Notes under the pieces: generated by a model
Told to the model about the DNA's origin: nothing
Databases searched by the model: none
What the model saw: only the letters and a program-made list of their open reading frames with translations
Shown: in pieces, positions 46,722 to 56,544 of the stretch
How positions within the stretch are numbered: the stretch's first letter is position 1
How the letters are laid out: every line of letters starts with the position of its first letter
Assembly: GCA_964424945.1 (NCBI GenBank)
Contig: CAYRLB010000007.1
Location: 1 to 58,709 of the forward strand
DNA: 58,709 nucleotides
Source of the DNA: WHSP01 sp964424945
GTDB lineage: Bacteria; Gemmatimonadota; Gemmatimonadetes; Longimicrobiales; Longimicrobiaceae
Reading direction: 5' to 3'
Translations under genes and position numbers: made by a program

Positions 46722-49700
46722 ATGCCCCTTCGCCTGGTCCGATCCGAGTCAAACCGCGTCCTCTGGGAAACCTGCACCGATCGCTTCCTTGCGGAGGTGG
46801 CCGAAAGTCCTGGCCCCCTCGGGCATCCTGCGCATCTGTGGATTACCCAGCGAGAGATGCGCGACTCTCTGCTCGAGAAGGGCCACAACCGGGGCGTCTC
46901 CGGATGGCTCGCACCGCCCCTCGCCTTCTTCTCCGAGCTTCCGCAGCGGTTCGGGCTTTCCGGCAAGCCGACCGGCCTCCTCACCCGCCGGCGGATGGTG
47001 GCAAAGCTCGCCGTCGCGCATGCGACCCGGCTCGGGATTGGAGGGGCGAATGACCCGGGGATCGTCCGCGGCCACATGATGGATGGACTCCTGGGGGAGC
47101 TGCTCCCGGAGGGTATCAACCCGAGGCGGCTGGAGCGCGCGCTCTCGAATGTAGCGGGCGACGATTTCGCACGCCGAAGGAATGACTGGATCCTCTCCGT
47201 CTACCGGGACTACCTGAACGAGCTGGCCGCCCTCGATCAGTTCGACCCGCGCTCCGTCCACGCCCTGATTGCGGAGGCGATCGACCAGGGCCGCCTGCCG
47301 GATGCCATCGGAGGCGCCCGATCGCTGCACATCTACGGTCTTCACACCTTCCGCTCCAGGGAGCGTCTCCTGACCTCACTCGCGCGACAGCGTGCCGTCG
47401 ACGTCGTCCTCTACACCATCGCCGAGGGTGAAGCGAATGAGTGGGACGAGATGGCCCAACGCCTCGGGCTCGAGACGGAGTTTCTGCCGGACGAAAGCCC
47501 CGCAGCCCCCTTCGTCCAGCCCGCGCCCGATGCACTGCGCGAGTACAACTGGGTCGCCCTGCAGGTGAAGCGCAGACTCATCGAGCAGCAGATCGAACCG
47601 CACCGTATCGCCGTCGTCGCCCGCGAAGGGCGTGAGGATACACGNNNNNNNNNNNNNNNNNNNNNNNNNNNNNNNNNNNNNNNNNNNNNNNNNNNNNNNN
47701 NNNNNNNNNNNNNNNNNNNNNNNNNNNNNNNNNNNNNNNNNNNNAGATCGAACCGCACCGTATCGCCGTCGTCGCCCGCGAAGGGCGTGAGGATACACGG
47801 CGCGCATGCGCGGCTCTGGAGGCGGCGGGTATCCCCTGCACCGCCCGGATCCGCATGCCTCTGAGTGAGATCGGGGCATTGAAGGCGATCCTCGAGCTCT
47901 TCCGGGGCGCCGCTGCCGGTTGGAGCTACCGCCCCCTGCGTAACTTCCTCACCAGTCCATACTTCCGGACACGGGTCGACCTCCGGGCGATCGACTATGC
48001 CGCGAAGCTGGGCAGGCCGGATGGCCTGACGGGTTGGGCGGCCGCGATCGCCCGACTCGCCGACATCCGGAAGAACGACGACTCCCGGGAAGCGCGCGAC
48101 ATCGCGGTCCACCATGAGCGGTTGCAGAAGGATGCAGAGCGTCTCGAGGTGCTCGCCGTCGAGCTCTCCGATCTCGGGGAAAGCCGCCCGGAAGCGGAGT
48201 GGGTCGCCCTCACGACATCGTTGGTTGTCGAAGGGATCCTGGGTATGCGCAAGCTCGCATCGAAGCCCGTCGGGGAGCGATGGGACCTCGTACGCTTCGA
48301 TCAGCGCGGCCTTCGCCAGCTCGAACGGCTGCTGCGGGAGTGGTCCGAACTCGAACTGTCTCCGGAGCCACTCACGACGGAGGAGTGGTACCGCCTTCTC
48401 CAGCGGCTTCTGGAAGCGAATGAGCTCGCCCTCTCGACACCGGGGCAGAAGGGGGTTCAGGTGGTCGAGGCGCAGGACGCCGCCCTGATTCCCTACGATG
48501 CGCTTTTCCTCACCCACGCGAACGACGGCAACTTCCCGCGGATCCAGACCTCACGGGGTGTGCTGACCGAGGATGAACGGAACATTCTGCGCGCCGACGG
48601 GCTCCCGATAAGCGACCGGGAAACGAGCCTTCGCCGTGAGCGGACGCTCTGGAGTGCGTCCGTTCAGGCAGCAGAAGTCATCATCACCTATCGTACGACG
48701 GACCCCGTGGGAACGCCCCTGCTCCCCTCGATGCTCGTTCCGCATCATGAGCCCGACACGGAGCTTCCCCGCTCCTGGGAGCCGGTCGCAGGGCTCGGCG
48801 CGCCCGAAGTCACGAGCCCGGAGCAGGAACGAAGGCTCGCGGCGATACGGCTCCGTCAGACGGCCCACGATGACGAAGCTGTGCCAGTCGCAGATATCGA
48901 AATGCTCCGCCGTGCCATCGTTGCCGCGCAGGGCGAGGTCCGCCGTGGGGTGAGGGACCGGCGAGGCGACGCCGCCACCGCGCCCAATCCCTGGCAGGGT
49001 GAGATCCGCGACCCCTTCGTCCTCGACGAAATTGCCAGGCGCTTCGGGCCAGAGCACATCTGGTCGGTCAGCCAGCTGGAAGCGTACGCCGCATCGCCCT
49101 TCATCTTCCTCATCAACCGCGTCCTGAGACTCCAGGATCTGGAGGAGGCGGACGAGGAAACGAGTGCGCTCCTCTTCGGCTCCATCGCGCACGACATCCT
49201 CAGGGACTTCTACGAAGCGGCCATCCCGGCGCTCCCGCCGGCGTTCGACACGGAAGCATCGGCGATCTTCGAGAGGACGGCCTCTAGAGTCTTCGCCGCC
49301 CGGGAAGCGTCCGGGGAGTGGCTCGGCCACCCCGCCCTCTGGCCTCACACGCGCCAAGAAATCCAGGATCGAATCCGTGCTTATCTGGAGTGGGAACTTG
49401 AGCACATGTCGAACAAGGGAGAGCAGCCGGTCTCGTGCGAGGTGGAGCTGGGAAATGGCGAAACCCCGGCGGTCCTCGATGGTTTCGACCTCTTCGACGC
49501 TCCGCAGAAGCTCCTCTTCACGGGCCGCGTCGACCGAGTCGATATCGTCCGAAAGCGCGGGGGCGAGAGCTACCACGTCCTCGACTACAAGACATCCAGC
49601 ATCCCGAGCGCAAGCGGCTACGCCGATGGCAGCGTCCTTCAGGGTGCACTCTATCTCCACGCCCTCCAGCATCTCAGGAATCTGCCGATAGGATCCGGGC

Positions 49701-49930
49701 GTTATCGTGCGATAAGGCGGCCGGGGAAACCCGCCAACGGCTGCTCCATCAAAGCCGGAGATGGCGCATACGACCAGGCGATACGGATCGCGTTCAGCAT
49801 ACCCGCGAGGATCAGACAGGGCCTCTTCGAGCCGGCGGTCGCCGACTCCAGAAAATGGCTGCCATGGGATCCGGGCATCGAAACCACGCGCACTCGCGCC
49901 CTGGTCGGAGGGAATCGTTTCGATGGCTAA
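46722..49930 (+). CDS. AddB-like PD-(D/E)XK exonuclease subunit, interrupted by assembly gap
   Basis: From ATG 46722 (MPLRLVRSESNRVLWETC). The frame breaks at 100 Ns (47645-47744), but 47590-47644 and 47745-47799 are the same 55 bases; merging them removes 155 nt and leaves one frame of 3054 nt, 1017 aa. N-terminal part is helicase-like without a Walker A, as in AddB. C-terminal RecB-like nuclease: GRVDRVDIVRKRGG, then YHVLDYKTSS, then QGALYLHAL. The AddB iron-sulfur Cys in the AYAACPF-type motif is replaced by Ser (AYAASPFIFLINRVL). Overlaps the AddA-like gene by 8 bp. Confidence 0.85.
47590..47799. other. Assembly gap with duplicated contig ends
   Basis: 100 Ns at 47645-47744 between two identical 55-base copies (47590-47644 and 47745-47799). 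A fixed N count and a k-mer-sized overlap indicate unmerged contig ends, not a biological repeat. Confidence 0.93.
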
Positions 49931-52900
49931 GGGATGGACGAGCGAACAGCGCGCCGCGATCCTCACCGAACGCGACACACTCCTTTCGGCGAACGCCGGG
50001 AGCGGCAAAACGACCACGGTCGTCGGGAAGGTCCTCTGGCTTCTGGGTCTCGATCCGGGACCGGACGCCGACGGTAATCCGCTCCCCCCCTGCCCCGACC
50101 CCTGCGAACTCCACGAGATCGCGGCCATCACCTTCACCGAGAAGGCGGCCTACGACCTCAAGCGGAAGCTAAGGAAGGACATCGAATCCTCCGCACGGGG
50201 GGAAGAGCTGCGCTGGAAGATCGACCGCGCCTCCGTCGGCACGATCCACGGCTTCTGCGCGAATCTGCTTCGCGAGCACGCCCTGCGCCTCGGGATCGAC
50301 CCGACCTTCACCATCCTCGACGAGCAGGAGTCGCGGGAGCGGCAGGACGAGGTCATTCAGGAGCTTCTCATGGAGCGCCTCCAGCAGAATGACGAGCGCA
50401 CCGTCGGCCTCTTCAGGAAGTTCAAGCTCAAGGGGACCCGCTTCTCAGATGGTGCCATCGGCATCGTTCGGACGGCGCTGAAAGATCTCCGCTGGCATCG
50501 CGGAAGGTACACGGGCTGGTGCGCGGATGACGGCGACCGCCTCAACCTCGAGCTCCTGCGCACCCTCGCGGGTGAGGACTTCGACCCGCTCGACCAGGAT
50601 CTGCTCGAAAGGTGCGACGCCCTCTACCGCCTGGCGATCGAAGCTGACGTCCGTTGGAACCAGCACCTGAAGGATGAGAATGTCCGGGATTATGACGCGC
50701 TCATCCTCGACACGCTGGCTCTGCTGAAGAGTCCCACGGGGGAGGTCGCGCTCCGCTCGATCCGCAACCGCTTCCGTATTCTGATCATCGACGAGTTCCA
50801 GGATACCGATCGAGCGCAGGCGGATATCGCTTACGCAATCGGCGGGAAGGAAGGTCGTCCCCAGCTCTTCTTTGTTGGCGATCCGAAGCAGTCGATCTAC
50901 CGCTTCCGCGGCGCCGAGATCGCCGTCTGGAACCAGGTCTCCGAAGATATCGCGCAGCGCGGCGAACTCGTCTCCCTGACCACGAACTTCAGGAGTCAGC
51001 CGGAGCTGATCGAGTACCTCAACACCGTCGGCGAAGCGGCCATCGAGACCAGTGGGCAGAATCTCGGACAGGTGAAGCCGGAGGGCCGGGTCCGGTACGC
51101 GGGCCTGACCGCGGGCCTCAAGTCCTCCGGGACGGCAGGCGTCGAGTTCCTGTCGATCGGAAAAGGCTCGGCCGACGATCGGCGGGACGAGGAGGGGGAG
51201 CAGGTCGCACGGCGGATCCTCGAGATGGTCCGGGACGGTGAGCGGATCGTCGATCCGGACTCCGGCGAAGTTCGGGCGTGCAGCTTCCGCGACATCGCCA
51301 TCCTTTACCGGACGCGAACCGGCCTCGACCGCTATCAACGGATGCTCGCCCGATACGGGATCCCGGTCTTCAACCAGGCGCAGGGCGGACTCTCCGATCA
51401 GCAGGAAATCGCCGACGTCATCAACGCGCTGAAGCTGATCGAGAATCCGGCAAACGACCTCGCTGCCTTCGCGTTCATGCGATCCCCCTTTGTCGGGCTG
51501 CGGGATGAGGTCGCCGCGCACATCGCGCTGAAGCGTGGCCGTCTTCCCCTGTTGAGAACGGCGCGCGCGTTCGCGGATTCCCCCGACTGGTGGACGCCTC
51601 CGGAGGGGAGCGAGCTGATGGACATCGAGCGCTCGGCCCTCGACTCCGGCCTTCGTCTGCTCACCGAGCTGACGGCGCTCGCCGCCCGTCTCCCGCTGGA
51701 TGAACTGATCGAGACCCTCCTCGAGCGGACCGGCTACCGGGTGCACCTCCTCCTGATGGACGAGAATCGGGAGGCACTTTCGAATCTGCAGACGCTTGTG
51801 CGGGTGGCCGAGCAGTATCGCAGACAACCCATCGGCGACTTCCTCGACATCTGGGGGCGCTGGGTGGAGGAAGACATCGGCCTCCCTCAGGCGCCGCTCT
51901 ACAGCGCCGCGGACGACGTCGTGACGATGACGACGATCCACCGCTCGAAAGGTTTGGAGTGGCCCATCGTCTTCCTTGTTGATGTGTGTGGCGCCATCAC
52001 GCTGAGGTCGTCGAACGAGTACTGGACCGACGAGGAGATGGGACCGCTGCTCGCACCCTCGGCCGATGAGCAGGGGCCCCGCGCCAAGGCGATGGTCGAA
52101 CGGATCAGGCTCGAGCAGATCGCGGAGGAGGCTCGCCTTCTTTACGTCGCCTCTACACGAGCTCGCGACCGCCTGATCATCCTGGACGCACCGACCAAAG
52201 CGGGCAGCTACCTGAGCTGGCTTCACGATGGCCGCGATGCGGCTGTAGTCACAGATCGGAAGAGTGCTGGCGAGGTCGAGCCGCCTCCGGCGCCTCCCCG
52301 CGTGGAGCTCGCCTGGCTCGACCGGCTCCGTGAACAGGAGCCATCTCCGCTTGCGGCGCCCCTGCCGGCGCCACCCATGCGGCATCTCAGCTCGGCGACC
52401 GAGGTGATGATGAAGGAGGACGATCCTGAGCGCTGGAAGCTGCGCTACGTCCATGGCGTAGAGCCACCCTGGCAGTTCGCGGTCCGCGGCCGGGAGGGGA
52501 AGCTACCCGCAAATGTCCGGGGCACGATCATTCACGGCGCGCTGGAGCGCTACCCGACGGGACGACTCGAAGATATCGAGATGGAGCAGGAACTCTCCCG
52601 CATTCTCGATGAGGTCATCGGAGAGCTCGACTCGCCTGAACTCGAGCCCATCCTCAGTGCCGATCTGGAATATCGACGCGCCCTCGAGGAGGAGATCGCT
52701 CGCGTCGTCTCGAGTCCCGAATGGGAATGGTACTCCGCAGGCGAGCATTACAGAGAGCTCCCCTTCCTCCACATTGCTGGACCGCGGCTCGCGTACATCG
52801 GTGCGTTTGATCTGTACCGTCCCGATTCACCGATCGGATGGATCATCGACTTCAAGACCCACGACATCGGGGCTGCGGCCGCGGCAAATGCCTCCCGCGC

Positions 52901-53003
52901 GTACGCGCACCAGGCGCGCCTGTACCGTGAGGCGGCAGGCGTTCGCTCCGATACCCGCGTCCGGCTGCATTTTACACGGCCGGGTACCGTGATCGATATG
53001 TGA
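49923..53003 (+). CDS. AddA-like UvrD/Rep-family helicase-nuclease
   Basis: 1026 aa from ATG 49923. Walker A ANAGSGKTTT, then TFTEKAAYDL, Walker B IIDEFQDTDRAQADIAYAIG, GDPKQSIYRFRGAEI, LTTNFRSQPELIEYLN, TIHRSKGLEWPIVFLVDV and LLYVASTRARDRLI: a complete superfamily 1A helicase. C-terminal PD-(D/E)XK nuclease with YIGAFDLYRP, WIIDFKTHDI and a following Gln motif. With the AddB-like partner it should resect double-strand breaks, with nuclease domains in both subunits as in AddAB. Slightly short for AddA (about 1200 aa). Confidence 0.93.
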   Translation: MAKGWTSEQRAAILTERDTLLSANAGSGKTTTVVGKVLWLLGLDPGPDADGNPLPPCPDPCELHEIAAITFTEKAAYDLKRKLRKDIESSARGEELRWKIDRASVGTIHGFCANLLREHALRLGIDPTFTILDEQESRERQDEVIQELLMERLQQNDERTVGLFRKFKLKGTRFSDGAIGIVRTALKDLRWHRGRYTGWCADDGDRLNLELLRTLAGEDFDPLDQDLLERCDALYRLAIEADVRWNQHLKDENVRDYDALILDTLALLKSPTGEVALRSIRNRFRILIIDEFQDTDRAQADIAYAIGGKEGRPQLFFVGDPKQSIYRFRGAEIAVWNQVSEDIAQRGELVSLTTNFRSQPELIEYLNTVGEAAIETSGQNLGQVKPEGRVRYAGLTAGLKSSGTAGVEFLSIGKGSADDRRDEEGEQVARRILEMVRDGERIVDPDSGEVRACSFRDIAILYRTRTGLDRYQRMLARYGIPVFNQAQGGLSDQQEIADVINALKLIENPANDLAAFAFMRSPFVGLRDEVAAHIALKRGRLPLLRTARAFADSPDWWTPPEGSELMDIERSALDSGLRLLTELTALAARLPLDELIETLLERTGYRVHLLLMDENREALSNLQTLVRVAEQYRRQPIGDFLDIWGRWVEEDIGLPQAPLYSAADDVVTMTTIHRSKGLEWPIVFLVDVCGAITLRSSNEYWTDEEMGPLLAPSADEQGPRAKAMVERIRLEQIAEEARLLYVASTRARDRLIILDAPTKAGSYLSWLHDGRDAAVVTDRKSAGEVEPPPAPPRVELAWLDRLREQEPSPLAAPLPAPPMRHLSSATEVMMKEDDPERWKLRYVHGVEPPWQFAVRGREGKLPANVRGTIIHGALERYPTGRLEDIEMEQELSRILDEVIGELDSPELEPILSADLEYRRALEEEIARVVSSPEWEWYSAGEHYRELPFLHIAGPRLAYIGAFDLYRPDSPIGWIIDFKTHDIGAAAAANASRAYAHQARLYREAAGVRSDTRVRLHFTRPGTVIDM

Positions 53004-53096
53004 CCGGTTCGGCAGCCCCGGAGGACGATCTATTCGGACCGTCGCCTCTCGGCTGGAAGGGAGGCAGGGAGAAACGATCACAGGTACGCGCAAAGA

Positions 53097-53141
53097 AAGC
53101 TGCCCCGGCGCCGTCAGAAAACGACGGCACCGGGGCAGCTT
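53097..53141. terminator. Bidirectional terminator between addA-like and BASS genes
   Basis: 19-bp stem with one mismatch (arms 53097-53115 and 53123-53141) and a 7-nt loop. T-rich tails on both sides (TTCTTG on +, TTTCTTTG on -). Convergent genes flank it. Confidence 0.85.
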
Positions 53142-53212
53142 CTTGAGCTTCAACCGGAAATCCTCAGCGGCGCCACAGCCAGCCGTCCCGAGAGATTCTC
53201 CGGCCGGACGAC

Positions 53213-54340
53213 CTACCGGCCTACCGCAGCGTCCGGCTTTGCCGCCACCGCCACCGTATCGGAATCGGTTGGCCGACCACGCCACCAGCTCGCCAGAACA
53301 GAGCCCGAGATGTTCTGCCAGGAGCTGAACACAGCGGGCGCGAGCCCCATCGTAGCGGCGCGACCCATCTCCGTCGCCAGCCCACCTGCCAAACCACCAT
53401 TCTGCATACCGACCTCGATGGCGAGTGTGCGGCAGGACGCTTCGTCCAGACGCACCACGCGGCCCAGCGAGTATCCGAGGAGATACCCCAAGGTACTGTG
53501 CATGATGACCGCAACGATCAGTAGCGGCCCGATGACCAGCAGGTTATCTCGACCCGCAGCCGTGATGAAGCCTACCACCAGGACGAGCAGCACCATAGAA
53601 ACCGCCGGCATGTGCTCGTGCAGAGCGGTCCTTCTCCCGCGCAGCAGGAAGTTGAGAAGCAGCGCCGCCCCGATCGGGAGCACTACCATCTCGAAGATCG
53701 ACACCATCATCGACATAAAGGAGATCGGCACCATCTGCCCCGCCAACCTGGTCATCAGCAGGGGAGTAAGCAACGGCGCAAGCAGCGTGGAGCATGCCGT
53801 CAGCGTGACCGAAAGAGCGAGATTTCCCTTGGCGATGAAGGCCATGACATTCGAAGCAACACCACCCGGAACTGAGCCCACCAGGATTATGCCGGCGGCA
53901 ATCTCCGGCGGAAACCCGAAGAGGAGGGTGATTCCCACCGCCACGAAGGGCATGATGGTGAACTGAGCTATCGCTCCTACGACGACTGAGCGCGGCTGCT
54001 TCAGCACCCCGCCGAAATCCTTCAGCGACAGCGCCGTTCCCATCCCGAACATGATCAGCTGTACGAAGGGAACGATCCAGGCCGATGTATCGTACCCGGC
54101 CACGTTTCGCACATAGGCCGGGTAGAACATCGCTGCCGAAACGATGGCAAAGACCCAGAAGGTAAACGCAAAGACCCGATACGCCTCAAAGCAGCGAACT
54201 CCGAGGGCAAGCGCGGTGAAGGCAATGATGAGGGGCAGCCCGGCCAGTGGCAGATTGCCCGTCAGTGTCAGTATTACGGCGGCCGCGAAGGCGATACCCG
54301 CGATCCCGAACAGTAGCCGACCCCTTCTCTCCAGATCCAT
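53213..54340 (-). CDS. Bile acid:sodium symporter (BASS) family transporter
   Basis: 375 aa, about 10 membrane segments. Family motif LVGSVPGGVASNVMAFIAKG followed by NLALSVTLTACSTLLAPLLT, and a second-half EVGMQNGGLAGGLA, which carries the Na+-site residues of the family. Substrates include bile acids, pantoate, pyruvate and other organic anions; here unknown. Located directly downstream of SusC-SusD on the same strand, 139 bp after susD, suggesting that it carries the same ligand across the inner membrane. Confidence 0.9.
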   Translation of the reverse strand: MDLERRGRLLFGIAGIAFAAAVILTLTGNLPLAGLPLIIAFTALALGVRCFEAYRVFAFTFWVFAIVSAAMFYPAYVRNVAGYDTSAWIVPFVQLIMFGMGTALSLKDFGGVLKQPRSVVVGAIAQFTIMPFVAVGITLLFGFPPEIAAGIILVGSVPGGVASNVMAFIAKGNLALSVTLTACSTLLAPLLTPLLMTRLAGQMVPISFMSMMVSIFEMVVLPIGAALLLNFLLRGRRTALHEHMPAVSMVLLVLVVGFITAAGRDNLLVIGPLLIVAVIMHSTLGYLLGYSLGRVVRLDEASCRTLAIEVGMQNGGLAGGLATEMGRAATMGLAPAVFSSWQNISGSVLASWWRGRPTDSDTVAVAAKPDAAVGR

Positions 54341-54362
54341 CCGCTCTTTCGGTTAATGTGGA

Positions 54363-54394
54363 GCAGGGGCCCCAAAACCTGCGGGGGCCCCTGC
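54363..54394 (-). terminator. GC hairpin between SusD and BASS genes
   Basis: 11-bp arms GCAGGGGCCCC / GGGGCCCCTGC (54363-54373, 54384-54394) with a 10-nt loop, 22 nt before the BASS start codon. No T-tract: partial terminator, attenuator or mRNA stabiliser. Confidence 0.6.
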
Positions 54395-54479
54395 GACGCC
54401 GGTCACGTCTGGTCTTCAGTGAAGCCCGATCCAGCCGGTGACCCATCCTTCGGGCCACCGGCCTCTACACCGAAACCCA

Positions 54480-56363
54480 TCAATGGAACGGGTTACGGAC
54501 GATCGTCGGGTTGTTGTCAACCACGTTGTTCGGAATCTCCGAGTAGTAGTTACCAACCCGGAAGAAGCGAGGGTTCGTCTGACGCGTCGACGGGCCCTTG
54601 TTGAATACGTACTTCCCGTCCTGCGGACCGCCAACCAGACGGTACGGGAAGAGGACGTAGACGTGTGCGTCGGGGTTACCCGCCACACCATTCCACAGCT
54701 CGTGCGCAACACGCCAACGGATCAGATCCCAGACCCGGTGATCCTCGAAGGCGAGCTCCACCCGACGCTCGTTGCGGATCCGGTCCCGCGTCACGACGTC
54801 CAGGCTGTTCGGCCCGAAGCCGGCACGCTCACGGAGCGTGTTGATGTACCCGCGGGCAGTCGGCTCGTCACCCAGCTCGAACGCAGCCTCAGCCGCATTC
54901 AGATAGATCTCGCCCAGGCGGAAGAAGATCCACCAGATGTCGCTGCCCACCGCGCTGGTCGGCGCGGCCGGTGCCGGATCCAGGAACTTCCGGATGAGGA
55001 AGCCCGTGGCGGAGGTGTACGGATCGCTCGGGATCGGACCGTCCTCGCCGATCCAGACGCTCCCATCGTCGAGTACGTCACCACGGACGCCGCCCGTCTT
55101 CAATACATAGGTGCTTCCGTTCCACTCGTAAACGCCAGCCTGAAGCGTAATCGGCCTTCCGGCGAACGACGTTCCCGGGTAGATGACGGTACCCCAAAGG
55201 CGGCCGTCCTTGTTATCGAAAATGTCGTCGATCTCGTCGTAATAGATCCAGTTGGCCTGCGCGGTGGTCGTTCCGGTGTTACCCACGCCGCGGAGGGTTC
55301 CCTCGGAGCCGTCCAGGTAGTCGAAGGACTCGACGAGCTGAAGCGACGGGGAAATGGCCGAACCACCGAATCCATTCGGGGACTCGAGCCGCTGCGAACG
55401 CGGAATCGCCTGCAGCGTGAAGAGGTGCGACAGGCCTACGCCCACATTGTAGTCCCGAACGAAAATCGCCTCGGGGTTCCCGCTCTTGTTGGCGATCGCC
55501 TCGTAGAAGTTCTGCCCCTTGTCCGGGTTCGAATTGTACAGCGAGTACGGTCCAGCAAGAATCTCCTGAGACGCCTCGAGAGACTTCTGGAAGAACTCGT
55601 CCGCCCGCGATGCCGGGATCCCGACCTCACCACCAGGAAGGGAGATGTTCAGCTCCGCGTTGAACTTCGCCAGCGAACCGGCATACAGCATCGCCCGGCT
55701 CTTGAGCGCCAGAGCCGTATACTTGTTCGCCCTCGTCTTGCTGCCCGCATTGCCAAGCTGGTCGGCAATTGCGTCCACTTCCGACGCGATGAACTCGTAG
55801 ACGTCAGCTTCAGTATCGCGAGGATGCTGCAGATACTCCGGATCACCACCGAAATCGTAGATCAGCTGTTCCGTGATGATCGGCACGCCACCCATCCGCT
55901 TGACGTGCTCGAAGTACGTGAAGGCGCGGATGAAGCGAAGCTCGGCAATGAACTGCTGCTTCAGTGCGGGCGACATGGCGCCGCTCTCCGCCTCCGTGAT
56001 GTTGTCGATCGCCAGGTTGATGTCACGGATCAGCCCATACGAGCTGCCAGTGCGGCTGTTATCCCAGATCGTCCAGCGATTGTAGCCGTAATTGACGTAC
56101 TGATTCCGGTTCTCCCAGCCGGTGCCGCTCGACCAGAGGGCATCGTCGTAGGCAGTCATGTCCTCATACTGCCCCTGCTGAAGCCCGATCGTCTGAGGAA
56201 TACGGCTGTAGAAGTTGGATACGACGCCCAACACGCGAGCCGGATCACCCCAGACCTGCTCGTCCGTCAGGATCGTCTGGGGTTGGGTCGTCAGGTAGTC
56301 GCCGCAGCCCGCTACAGACACGGCTAGCAGCAGTGTCGCGGCGTACTTATGAAACTTTGCCAT
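54480..56363 (-). CDS. SusD/RagB-family outer-membrane lipoprotein
   Basis: 627 aa. Lipoprotein signal with Cys20 (LLLAVSVAGCGDYLTTQPQT) and the usual SusD opening. TPR-type helical core: RFIRAFTYFEHVKRMGGVPI, KSRAMLYAG, and C-terminal RLGEIYLNAAEAAFELGDEP, then RNERRVELAFEDHRVWDLIR. Binds ligand at the cell surface and caps the SusC channel. Lies 181 bp after susC with a hairpin between. Ligand class (glycan, peptide or other) cannot be read from this pair; no glycoside hydrolase is nearby. Confidence 0.95.
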   Translation of the reverse strand: MAKFHKYAATLLLAVSVAGCGDYLTTQPQTILTDEQVWGDPARVLGVVSNFYSRIPQTIGLQQGQYEDMTAYDDALWSSGTGWENRNQYVNYGYNRWTIWDNSRTGSSYGLIRDINLAIDNITEAESGAMSPALKQQFIAELRFIRAFTYFEHVKRMGGVPIITEQLIYDFGGDPEYLQHPRDTEADVYEFIASEVDAIADQLGNAGSKTRANKYTALALKSRAMLYAGSLAKFNAELNISLPGGEVGIPASRADEFFQKSLEASQEILAGPYSLYNSNPDKGQNFYEAIANKSGNPEAIFVRDYNVGVGLSHLFTLQAIPRSQRLESPNGFGGSAISPSLQLVESFDYLDGSEGTLRGVGNTGTTTAQANWIYYDEIDDIFDNKDGRLWGTVIYPGTSFAGRPITLQAGVYEWNGSTYVLKTGGVRGDVLDDGSVWIGEDGPIPSDPYTSATGFLIRKFLDPAPAAPTSAVGSDIWWIFFRLGEIYLNAAEAAFELGDEPTARGYINTLRERAGFGPNSLDVVTRDRIRNERRVELAFEDHRVWDLIRWRVAHELWNGVAGNPDAHVYVLFPYRLVGGPQDGKYVFNKGPSTRQTNPRFFRVGNYYSEIPNNVVDNNPTIVRNPFH

Positions 56364-56476
56364 TTAACAATCGCGCAGAGAGGAAGAAATCGGGAAGTAC
56401 ATTCCCGCTCGTGTTTTTCCCATCCGAGTAGCCCGTCCGTTCAGAAGAACGGGAGGGATCAATCGCTCGTCCGCTC

Positions 56477-56509
56477 GACTGGGAAGGGCCTCGCCGGCCC
56501 TTCCCAGTC
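56477..56509 (-). terminator. GC hairpin between SusC and SusD genes
   Basis: Perfect 14-bp stem (56477-56490 / 56496-56509) with a 5-nt loop, 36 nt after the susC stop. No T-tract. Position suggests attenuation or 3'-end protection that sets the SusC:SusD ratio. Confidence 0.65.
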
Positions 56510-56544
56510 TGCCGGAACGTCATCAGACGACGTCCTGCGAGCAA

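Noticed and set aside
47590..47799. Two identical 55-base copies as a true repeat or CRISPR-like element
   Set aside because: Only two copies, exactly flanking a fixed 100-N gap, inside a coding frame; explained by unmerged contig ends.
50445..52454. 669-codon open frame on the minus strand opposite the AddA-like helicase
   Set aside because: Shadow frame; the helicase motifs are all on the plus strand.
54438..56327. 629-codon open frame on the plus strand opposite SusD
   Set aside because: Shadow frame; the minus strand gives an unmistakable SusD lipoprotein.
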